64,000 bases of DNA from Herbaspirillum hiltneri N3 (lineage in GTDB: Bacteria; Pseudomonadota; Gammaproteobacteria; Burkholderiales; Burkholderiaceae_D), in the NCBI RefSeq assembly GCF_001267925.1, contig NZ_CP011409.1, positions 2,294,001-2,358,000 of the forward strand, written 5' to 3'. Positions 54,444-61,656 of the stretch are shown piece by piece. The notes beneath the pieces are model-generated. The model saw nothing but the letters and a program-made list of their open reading frames with translations. It was not told the origin of the DNA and searched no databases. The position numbers and the translations under genes were made by a program. Every line of letters begins with the position of its first letter. The stretch's first letter is position 1.

Positions 54444-54886
54444 CGGCAGGGGTTGCAAGGCTATTGCTGGCGTTTGTTCTGTCCGTTTTCACCATGTTCA
54501 CCCATGCACAGCAAGCCGTCGCAGGCGCAGCTGCAACGGCGGCAACGGCGCCCCCTGCGGCGCTGCCAGGCAGTCTGCAAGATGTGTTGAGCAAGCCGAC
54601 GGTGTTGCGCGGCACGCTTGGCGACGCCAGGATCCAGCTCAGCCTGAAGCCCAAGGCGGATGAAGACGGCCTGGAAGGCAATTATTTTGTTTTCGGCCAA
54701 AGCGCACAGATATTGCTGGCCGGCGAAGTCGATCAGAACGACCTGATGATGGAAGAATCCCATAACGGCAAGGACGTGTCCGGCCAGTGGGAAGGCAGCT
54801 TCAAAAACGGTCTGCTCAGCGGGACCTGGTCTACGCTCGACGGCTCCGTCACCAAACCGTTTTCCCTGAAGGTGGGCGCGCCCTGA
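54440..54886 (+). CDS. Hypothetical exported protein
   Basis: A 148-residue protein with a signal peptide ([25 protein letters not shown]). The mature part begins with an Ala/Thr-rich stretch and continues as a beta-rich segment ([21 protein letters not shown], then [12 protein letters not shown] and SGTWSTLDG), recalling small beta-barrel or MORN-like sheets. No family is recognised. Its ATG overlaps the rimO stop (ATGA), so it is translationally coupled. Confidence 0.72.
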   Translation: MTAGVARLLLAFVLSVFTMFTHAQQAVAGAAATAATAPPAALPGSLQDVLSKPTVLRGTLGDARIQLSLKPKADEDGLEGNYFVFGQSAQILLAGEVDQNDLMMEESHNGKDVSGQWEGSFKNGLLSGTWSTLDGSVTKPFSLKVGAP

Positions 54887-54959
54887 GAACCTGTGGCGCA
54901 AGCAGGATGCTTCCTGGCGGTGCGGCGTTTCTCCAACAAGAATTCATTCGAGGTTATTC

Positions 54960-56138
54960 GTGGCAGAAAAATACACTCCTCAGACCAGCCTGATTCACAG
55001 CGAGTACGTCGCTCCTGACAATTTCGGTGCATTACCGGTTGCCATCCATCACGCGTCGACGGTGTTGTTTCCGAATGTGGCGGCCATGCGGGCGCGCAAC
55101 TGGAAAGAAAAGAGCGGCTACACCTACGGGCTGCACGGCACGCCGACCACATTCACCCTGGAAGCGCGTTTGGCCGAAATCGAAGGCGGGCGCCATTGCC
55201 GCATCGTGCCAAGCGGTCTGGCGGCAATTGCGCTCGTCAACCTGGCATTGCTCAAGACCGGCGACGACGTGCTGTTGCCCGACAACGTCTACGGCCCGAA
55301 TCGTGACCAGGCCGTCTGGCTGGAGCGCGACTTCGGTATTACCGCACGTTTTTACGATCCCCTGATCGGCGCCGGCATCGCCGATCTTATTCAGGACAAC
55401 ACCCGCCTGATCTGGACCGAGGCACCGGGATCGGTGTCGATGGAAGTGTCCGATGTGCCGGCCATTTGCAGTGCGGCGCGTGCTCGCGGCGTGCCGGTGG
55501 CGATGGACAATACCTGGTCGGCCGGACTGGCGTTCCGTGCCTTCGATCATGGTGTCGACATCGTCATGCAGGCGCTGACCAAATATCAATCCGGTGGTTC
55601 GGACGTCCTCATGGGCGCCGTCATCACGCGCGATGATGAGCTCAATCATAAGATGGAGCTGGCGCACATGCGCTTGGGTTTTGGCGTGGGCATGGACGAT
55701 GTCTATATGGTGTTGCGCAGCCTGCCGTCGATGCGGCTGCGTTTCGATGCGCACGACGCGGCCGCGCGCAAAGTGGCCGCGTGGCTCAAGCAGCGGCCGG
55801 AAATCAGCAAGGTCTTGCACCCTGCATTGCCGGATTGCCCTGGGCACGAACTCTGGCAACGCGACTTCACCGGTGCAGGCGGTTTGTTTTCCGTAATTTT
55901 TGATGCGAAATTCAGCGAAGCACAAATCGATCGCTTCGTCGATGGACTGGCGCTGTTCAAGATCGGCTTTAGCTGGGGCGGCGCCCATAGCCTTTGCGTG
56001 CCGTATCGCATGCAGACAATGCGCAAGACCTGGACGGAGAAGGGCGGCCTGGTGCGCTTCAATATCGGGCTGGAGTCGGCCGAAGATCTGATTGCCGATA
56101 TCTCGCAAAGCCTGGATGCAATTCATGCTGCCAAGTAG
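54960..56138 (+). CDS. metC: Cystathionine beta-lyase (Cys/Met PLP-dependent family)
   Basis: A 392-residue gamma-family PLP enzyme. The PLP lysine is in ALTKYQSGGSDVLMG, and substrate/cofactor-binding residues are in KSGYTYGLHGTPTTFTLE and IVPSGLAAI. This form resembles MetC, which cleaves cystathionine to homocysteine. The start is GTG at 54960, preceded by GAGG at 7 nt. Distinguishing MetC from other trans-sulfuration enzymes of the family is not possible with certainty by eye. Confidence 0.88.
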   Translation: MAEKYTPQTSLIHSEYVAPDNFGALPVAIHHASTVLFPNVAAMRARNWKEKSGYTYGLHGTPTTFTLEARLAEIEGGRHCRIVPSGLAAIALVNLALLKTGDDVLLPDNVYGPNRDQAVWLERDFGITARFYDPLIGAGIADLIQDNTRLIWTEAPGSVSMEVSDVPAICSAARARGVPVAMDNTWSAGLAFRAFDHGVDIVMQALTKYQSGGSDVLMGAVITRDDELNHKMELAHMRLGFGVGMDDVYMVLRSLPSMRLRFDAHDAAARKVAAWLKQRPEISKVLHPALPDCPGHELWQRDFTGAGGLFSVIFDAKFSEAQIDRFVDGLALFKIGFSWGGAHSLCVPYRMQTMRKTWTEKGGLVRFNIGLESAEDLIADISQSLDAIHAAK

Positions 56139-56610
56139 GTTTTTGTCAGCCCGATAATGCAGGCCGTTGAATTTCTCGCTGAAGGTAAGTATTTGTAAAA
56201 GTTGGGGAGTTTTATCGGCAGTTCTCGTTATGACGCCTGGAATTTGAAGTTTTTTCGGTTTTTCGTAGTCGTTTGGCGACAACAAAGTAGGAAAACAGGA
56301 CGATTTTCAACTGTGAGAAATATTGATAAAAATTTAATTTTCGCGATGATTTCCTTGTGGAAATTTTTGAAAAAATAGAAATTTTGTCGGCTCTTAAACC
56401 CAGTGTGGTGGCGGGTTTTGGAAAAAAAGCTTGATTTTTCAAGAAATTTTGCGATGTTTTTGTAAGACAAAATCCTATGTGTTGCTTGGGGCGGAGCCGA
56501 CGAAAAATACCGACATCCACTAATTTCCTGCCTTTCAACACCCCCTCAGAATCGGCCTTACCGGTAAGAAAAAGTAACCGGGTGTAAATTGATTTTGAGC
56601 TGGGGGTTAA
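56139..56610 (+). promoter_or_regulatory. AT-rich flhD leader region
   Basis: This 472-bp gap precedes flhD and is far more AT-rich than the rest of the window; 56281-56340 is 25% G+C and 56341-56400 is 33%. It has A/T runs and a short hairpin CTTGA-TTTT-TCAAG. No convincing promoter box was assigned and reading frames on either strand look spurious. It probably holds the flhDC control region. GGGGG 6 nt before the flhD ATG is the ribosome site. Confidence 0.6.
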
Positions 56611-56928
56611 ATGAATACCAATGACATGATGGCTGAAATTCGTGATGCAAATCTGAGTTATTTGATGTTGGCTCAGCAAATGATCCGATCCGACAAGGCA
56701 ACCGCCATATTTCGTCTTGGTATCAGCGACGAAATAGCAGACATGATTCAAGGTCTGAGCAACGCACAAATTCTGAAACTTGCCGGCACCAACATGATGT
56801 TGACGCGATTCCGCTTCGACGACGGTGCAATCCTCGGCATGCTGACCAATTACAACAAAGACAAGGGTCTCGCTCAATCGCATGCTGCGATTCTGATGGC
56901 TTGTCAGCCGGTCGAACAAATTTCCTGA
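56611..56928 (+). CDS. flhD: Flagellar master regulator FlhD
   Basis: A 105-residue FlhD subunit of the FlhD4C2 activator of class II flagellar genes. It matches the family from DANLSYLMLAQQMIRSDKATAIFRLG to the C-terminal DNA-contact and FlhC-binding half. FlhC follows after 127 bp. Length is typical (enteric FlhD is about 116). The AT-rich leader upstream suggests control of flhDC by nucleoid proteins or other regulators. Confidence 0.95.
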   Translation: MNTNDMMAEIRDANLSYLMLAQQMIRSDKATAIFRLGISDEIADMIQGLSNAQILKLAGTNMMLTRFRFDDGAILGMLTNYNKDKGLAQSHAAILMACQPVEQIS

Positions 56929-57055
56929 CGCTGTAATCATCCTTCGTGGTATGTTTGGGTCGACTTGGTCAACCCGGGAGAATGATTCGACGTTAAGCGT
57001 CAGTCAGGTTGGCAAAGAAGTTGAGTTGTAATTAAAAAATATCGGGGGTGTGTTC

Positions 57056-57646
57056 ATGGCTAAGAAAAGCGTGATAACTGAATCGCAAGAGATTCAATTG
57101 GCCATTGAGTTGATCAATCTGGGGGCGCGTCTTCAATTGCTGGAGTCCGAAACTTCCTTGTCGCGTGAGCGTCTGCTCAAGCTTTACAAGGAACTGAAGG
57201 GCGTCTCGCCACCGAAGGGCATGCTGCCGTTCTCGACAGACTGGTTTATCACCTGGCAACCGAACATTCATTCCTCGCTGTTCATCAATATCCACAAATA
57301 CCTCGTTGAGTACGCCAAGATCTCCGGCATTGAAGCCGTGATGAAGGCATACAAACTGTATCTCGAACAGGCCGGCCAGGTTGCTGAAGGTGACGAGTCG
57401 GTGCTGTCGCTGACGCGAGCATGGACGCTGGTGCGCTTCTTTGAAAGCAAGATGCTGATGACCACGCCGTGCAGCAAATGCCGCGGCCATTTCGTCGTGC
57501 ATCGTCTGGATTTGCATCAGGACTACCTGTGCGGTTTGTGCCACATGCCTTCGCGCGCCGGCAAAACCAAGAAGGCCAAGGACGCGATCGCCGCCCCGGC
57601 CATTGCTGCAGCGCTCGAAGCGCCGCAGATCGCCGCCATTGCCTGA
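57056..57646 (+). CDS. flhC: Flagellar master regulator FlhC
   Basis: A 196-residue FlhC. The zinc site is Cys139, Cys142, Cys159 and Cys162 (PCSKC and LCGLC), at nearly the same positions as in enteric FlhC. The DNA-contact region includes RLQLLESETSLSRERLLKLYKEL (25-47). The ATG at 57056 follows GGGGGTG; an upstream GTG two codons before is less likely. The Ala-rich C-terminal tail extends beyond the conserved core. Confidence 0.95.
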   Translation: MAKKSVITESQEIQLAIELINLGARLQLLESETSLSRERLLKLYKELKGVSPPKGMLPFSTDWFITWQPNIHSSLFINIHKYLVEYAKISGIEAVMKAYKLYLEQAGQVAEGDESVLSLTRAWTLVRFFESKMLMTTPCSKCRGHFVVHRLDLHQDYLCGLCHMPSRAGKTKKAKDAIAAPAIAAALEAPQIAAIA

Positions 57647-57711
57647 TTCGGATCAATCTGACCACTGTCGCATTACAATAATCGGCTTTTGATGCAGGCT
57701 TGGAGGCCGAG

Positions 57712-58488
57712 ATGACATTGGGGCAGCGCAGACCCGTTCTGCAGGCACCTGCAGTACAAGCGTTGTTCGTTCTTTGCGCCGCATGGGTTCTGGCATTGCT
57801 GGCCGGACAGGCCGTCGAGTCGTGGTTCGGTGTCGTCATTTCCCCCATTCCTTTCGCTTTCCTGCATGGTGCACTGGCCGCAGGCCTTGCTTGCCTGCGC
57901 CGCATGGCGTCATGGTGGGCGCCGATCCTGTTTTTCTTTCCGCCGGCTGCCGTGCTGGTGAATTCCTTCCATTTGCCCCCGGTGCTGTTTCTCGCGGTAT
58001 TCCTCTTTCTGCTGCTCTTGTTCTGGTCGACGTTTCGCAGCCAGGTGCCGTTCTATCCGTCGGGTCAGGCAACCTGGGATGCGGTGGCGGGTTTGCTGCC
58101 GGCCGACCAGCCGTTGCGCGTGATCGATATCGGTAGCGGCCTGGGCGGCGCGGTTCTTTATTTGTCGAGACTGCGCCCCGACAGCCGTTTCGTCGGTATC
58201 GAGCTGGCGCCGTTGCCGTGGCTGGTCAGCCAGGTACGCGCTTTGCTTGGCCGGAGTCGCGGCGCGTTCGTGCGCGGCGACTATACGCGCCTGGATTTCA
58301 GTGACTACGATGTCATCTTCGCCTACCTGTCGCCGGCGGCGATGACGGCGTTGTGGCAAAAGGCGCGGGTGGAAATGCGTCCCGGCACGCTCTTGCTGAG
58401 CTACGAATTCATCATTGAGGACATGCAACCGGATGTCGTCGTGCATCCGAAGGAAAATGGGCCGGCTTTGTATGGTTGGCGTATGTGA
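57712..58488 (+). CDS. Membrane-anchored class I SAM-dependent methyltransferase
   Basis: A 258-residue protein. The N-terminal 105 residues contain three or four hydrophobic segments (about 16-33, 40-62, 69-84 and 90-105). A Rossmann-type methyltransferase domain follows, with SAM motif VIDIGSGLGG (137-146) and a downstream EFIIEDMQPD. The ATG at 57712 is preceded by GGAGG. Substrate unknown. It lies between flhC and motA on the same strand, so it is probably part of the flagellar regulon region, but a motility role is not shown. Confidence 0.82.
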   Translation: MTLGQRRPVLQAPAVQALFVLCAAWVLALLAGQAVESWFGVVISPIPFAFLHGALAAGLACLRRMASWWAPILFFFPPAAVLVNSFHLPPVLFLAVFLFLLLLFWSTFRSQVPFYPSGQATWDAVAGLLPADQPLRVIDIGSGLGGAVLYLSRLRPDSRFVGIELAPLPWLVSQVRALLGRSRGAFVRGDYTRLDFSDYDVIFAYLSPAAMTALWQKARVEMRPGTLLLSYEFIIEDMQPDVVVHPKENGPALYGWRM

Positions 58489-58663
58489 AACAAAAAAGAG
58501 CTGTGTTACATTCTCCGCACGTTATCAAGTTTTTATCTTTGGTGTCGTAATTGAAAATGAAAGCCCGCTTTCGGTCATGTATTCCATCATTTGGTTGATG
58601 GGATTGCATGTAACCTGACAGCAGGGAAAAAACACTGAACGCCACTGGGACGGGAGTAGGCAC

Positions 58664-59524
58664 TTGTTAGTCATAATTGGATATGTAATCGTCATGGCGT
58701 CCGTCTTCGGCGGATTTGCGATGGCAGGGGGGCATCTCGGGGCGTTGTTTCAGCCGATCGAGTTGCTGATGATTGGTGGAGCAGCGGGGGGCGCTTTCCT
58801 TGTCGGTAACAACAACAAGGCCATCAAAGCCACGATAAAGGCGTTGCCGACCGTTTTCAAAGGCTCGACATATACCAAAGCTCTGTACATGGAGCTGATG
58901 TCGCTGCTGTTCGAAATCCTGACCAAGTCGCGCAAGGAAGGGTTGATGTCGATCGAAGGCGACATCGAGGAACCTGAGTCGAGCCCGATTTTCAGCAAAT
59001 ATCCCGGCGTTCTGGCCGACCATCACCTGATCGAGTTCATGACCGATTACCTGCGCCTCATGGTGTCGGGGAACATGGATGCGTTCCAGATCGAAAACCT
59101 GATGGACAATGAAATCGAAACCCATCACCACGAAGGCGAAATTCCGGTGCATTGCATCGCCAAGCTCGGCGACGGCATGCCGGCGTTCGGTATTGTGGCA
59201 GCGGTGATGGGCGTGGTGCATACGATGGAATCGGTGGGTATCCCGCCGTCCGAACTGGGTATGCTGATTGCGCATGCGCTGGTCGGTACTTTCCTTGGTA
59301 TTCTGCTGGCGTACGGTTTCGTGGGGCCGCTGTCGAGCTTGCTGGAGCAAAAGCTGCACGAGTCGACCAAGATTTACCAATGCGTCAAAGTCACTCTGCT
59401 CGCCAGCCTGAACGGTTACGCACCTGCCTTGTCGATCGAATTCGGCCGCAAGGTCCTGTTCTCGACGGAACGTCCATCCTTCCTGGAACTGGAAGAGCAC
59501 GTCAAACAGGCAAAAAGCAAGTAA
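58664..59524 (+). CDS. motA: Flagellar motor stator protein MotA
   Basis: A 286-residue proton-channel subunit with four transmembrane helices. The start is TTG at 58664, which aligns with the E. coli N-terminus and has GGGAGTAGG upstream; no in-frame ATG is near. The rotor-contact residues Arg90 and Glu98 are conserved at the same numbers as in E. coli, and ERPSFLELEEHV matches the C-terminus. motB follows after 33 bp. A 175-bp gap upstream holds no gene. Confidence 0.96.
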   Translation: MLVIIGYVIVMASVFGGFAMAGGHLGALFQPIELLMIGGAAGGAFLVGNNNKAIKATIKALPTVFKGSTYTKALYMELMSLLFEILTKSRKEGLMSIEGDIEEPESSPIFSKYPGVLADHHLIEFMTDYLRLMVSGNMDAFQIENLMDNEIETHHHEGEIPVHCIAKLGDGMPAFGIVAAVMGVVHTMESVGIPPSELGMLIAHALVGTFLGILLAYGFVGPLSSLLEQKLHESTKIYQCVKVTLLASLNGYAPALSIEFGRKVLFSTERPSFLELEEHVKQAKSK

Positions 59525-59557
59525 CCCGATATGACCAGTCATCAGCAGGAGTAAGGC

Positions 59558-60487
59558 ATGGCCGACGAAGGGCTACGTCCCATTATTGTAAAACGCATCA
59601 AGAAGGGCGGCGGCGGTCATCACGGCGGCGCCTGGAAGATCGCCTACGCCGACTTTGTGACGGCGATGATGGCGTTTTTCCTGCTGATGTGGCTGTTGGG
59701 CTCGACTGCAAAGGGCGACCTCAACGGTATCGCGGAATATTTCAAAACACCCCTCAAGGTGGCGATGGCCGGCGGCTCCGGTAGTGGCGATGCGAATACG
59801 GTGCTGCCTGGCGGCGGTAAGGATCTGACGCGGCAGGAGGGGCAGTTGCGCAAGGGTGAGAACGATATCACCAGCAAACGCAGTGTGCGCGCCGCACAGG
59901 CCGAACTGGAAAAGGCCGAACGCGCCCGTCTGGACGAATTGAAAAAGCGCATCGAGACCGCTATCGACAATAGTCCGACCTTGAAGCAATTCAAGAATCA
60001 ACTGTTGATCGACATTACGTCCGAAGGCTTGCGCATCCAGATCGTGGACGAAAAGAACCGTCCGATGTTTGCACTCGCCAGCGCCCAGCTGCAGCCTTAT
60101 ACGCGTGAAATCCTGCGTGAGATCGGCAAAACGCTCAACGATGTACCGAACAAGATCAGCCTGTCCGGGCACACCGATGCCACTCCGTATTCGAGCGGTG
60201 AAAAAGGCTATAGCAACTGGGAGCTGTCCGCGGATCGCGCCAACGCGTCGCGTCGCGAGTTGATTTCAGGTGGAATGGATGAATCGAAGGTATTGCGCGT
60301 GGTGGGCTTGTCGTCCGCCGTGCTGCTGGACAAGGAGGATCCGTTCAACCCGATCAACCGCCGCATCAGCATCATCGTGATGAACAAGAAAGCGGAAGAG
60401 CTTGTTCAGAACGGTGGATCGTCTTCACTCGACGTGTCGTCCGACGCTGACGTAAAAGATGGTTTGAGCGAACCGGCCAAGAATTAA
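59558..60487 (+). CDS. motB: Flagellar motor stator protein MotB
   Basis: A 309-residue stator subunit. One transmembrane helix (about 30-50) carries the proton-binding Asp32 in AYADFVTAMMAFF, the same number as in E. coli. A periplasmic linker is followed by the OmpA-like peptidoglycan-binding domain (about 150-280; LSGHTDATPYSSGEKGYSNWELS). A Ser/Asp-rich tail closes it. It forms the stator with MotA, whose gene is 33 bp upstream. The CheZ-like gene is 43 bp downstream. Confidence 0.96.
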   Translation: MADEGLRPIIVKRIKKGGGGHHGGAWKIAYADFVTAMMAFFLLMWLLGSTAKGDLNGIAEYFKTPLKVAMAGGSGSGDANTVLPGGGKDLTRQEGQLRKGENDITSKRSVRAAQAELEKAERARLDELKKRIETAIDNSPTLKQFKNQLLIDITSEGLRIQIVDEKNRPMFALASAQLQPYTREILREIGKTLNDVPNKISLSGHTDATPYSSGEKGYSNWELSADRANASRRELISGGMDESKVLRVVGLSSAVLLDKEDPFNPINRRISIIVMNKKAEELVQNGGSSSLDVSSDADVKDGLSEPAKN

Positions 60488-60530
60488 CTGGATTTTAAAC
60501 ACCAGGCCCCATTGAAAAGGAGGGCTTCGA

Positions 60531-61085
60531 ATGTCGACACCCAAAATGCTGCAAGAGCTGAAGCGCTTGCTGCTCGATACGGCTAGCGGTGGAAGCAGGC
60601 AACTGACTGAAGTCGAAACGGATTTGGTCCAGACCAACATCCTGCTCGGCGAAGCGATCGAGAAGCTGGGATCGAGCTTCATGGAGTTGCATACCGCTGT
60701 CCTCGCGCAGCAGAAGGAACTGGAAGTGGTCATGGCCGGCAACGGTACCTTGTCCGCTGAGGATATCGCTCGCCTCAAGGTCATGCAGGACGACATTACG
60801 GCGCACGTCAATGCGGCCGTGACAGGCCTGCAGTTCCAGGACATGACCAGCCAGTTGCTGGAGCGTATCGTGCGCCGCGTGATCGGCCTGCGTGACGCGC
60901 TGGGTGTGCTCAGCGCGAACAGCTTTGAAATTACTCCCGATTCCACGCAATCGGTGGAGATGCTCGAAAGCTTGCTCAAGAACACGGTAGAGTCGATGGA
61001 AGAACGTCTGACCGCGCTTGAAAATGGCCTGTGGAAAACGGTACGGCAAACGCGCATGGAAAGCGGCGACATCGAGTTGTTTTAA
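60531..61085 (+). CDS. CheZ-like chemotaxis phosphatase candidate
   Basis: A 184-residue, mostly helical protein lying between motB and cheY. The segment LQFQDMTSQLLERIVRRVIGL contains Asp104-x3-Gln108, the D-x3-Q arrangement of CheZ (Asp143/Gln147 in the enteric protein, inside DFQDLTGQ) that inserts into CheY to remove its phosphate. A C-terminal GDIELF recalls the short CheY-binding tail of CheZ. It lacks the rest of the CheZ sequence and is shorter than the enteric protein (214). The name is therefore functional inference, though location and motif agree. Confidence 0.72.
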   Translation: MSTPKMLQELKRLLLDTASGGSRQLTEVETDLVQTNILLGEAIEKLGSSFMELHTAVLAQQKELEVVMAGNGTLSAEDIARLKVMQDDITAHVNAAVTGLQFQDMTSQLLERIVRRVIGLRDALGVLSANSFEITPDSTQSVEMLESLLKNTVESMEERLTALENGLWKTVRQTRMESGDIELF

Positions 61086-61130
61086 CCGGAGCCGCGTCAG
61101 TATGCAGATTCGGCGGAGCTCTTCGGTGTT

Positions 61131-61159
61131 TTGACGATGGGTTGAATCAATCGCACAAT
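61131..61159 (+). promoter_or_regulatory. Candidate sigma-70 promoter before cheY
   Basis: TTGACG (61131-61136) and CACAAT (61154-61159) are separated by exactly 17 bp, 77 bp before the cheY ATG. The -35 matches the consensus in five of six and the -10 in four of six positions. It would let cheY-cheA-cheW be transcribed separately from motAB. Confidence 0.45.
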
Positions 61160-61235
61160 AGCAATTTTTTGATAATGGATGCGGCATAATGAGTTCGAAC
61201 AACTCATAGTCGTAAATGAAGAACAGGGAGTAATG

Positions 61236-61601
61236 ATGTCTAAAACAATTCTTGCGGTAGACGACTCGGGGTCATTGCGCCAGATGGTGGTGTTCAGCCT
61301 GAAAGCAGCCGGCTATCAAGTCACCGAAGCGGTGGACGGGCAAGATGCGCTGGACAAGGCGAAATTGCAGACTTTCGACCTAGTGCTGACCGATCAGAAC
61401 ATGCCGCGCATGGATGGCCTGACGCTGATCCGTTCCCTGCGTGCGCTGACTAGCTATCAGCGCGTGCCCATCCTGATGCTGACCACTGAGTTCAGCGATG
61501 AGATGAAGGCCAAGGGCAAGGCTGCCGGCGCCAATGGCTGGCTGGTCAAGCCGTTCGATCCGCAGCGCCTGACCGAAGTAGTTAAAAAAGTCATTGGCTA
61601 G
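61236..61601 (+). CDS. cheY: Chemotaxis response regulator CheY
   Basis: A 121-residue single-domain receiver. Asp9 and Asp10, phosphorylation site Asp53 (LTDQNMP), Thr83/Thr84 and Lys105 (LVKPF) are all present. The ATG at 61236 follows AGGGAG; an overlapping ATG at 61233 is too close to it. It is followed by cheA after 55 bp. It would carry the CheA phosphoryl signal to the flagellar switch. TDQNMP differs slightly from the enteric TDWNMP. Confidence 0.95.
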   Translation: MSKTILAVDDSGSLRQMVVFSLKAAGYQVTEAVDGQDALDKAKLQTFDLVLTDQNMPRMDGLTLIRSLRALTSYQRVPILMLTTEFSDEMKAKGKAAGANGWLVKPFDPQRLTEVVKKVIG

Positions 61602-61656
61602 TGTCAATAATCAACGATAAAAGACAGACCTACAGCATCCATGACGGAGCCCAATC

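Noticed and set aside
56212..56940. Leftward open frame of about 240 codons covering the flhD leader and flhD
   Set aside because: It is antisense to flhD, has no recognisable domain, and its low-complexity part reflects the AT-rich leader.
58489..58663. Sigma-28 promoter before motA
   Set aside because: No GCCGATAA-like -10 with proper -35 was found; the upstream signal remains unassigned.
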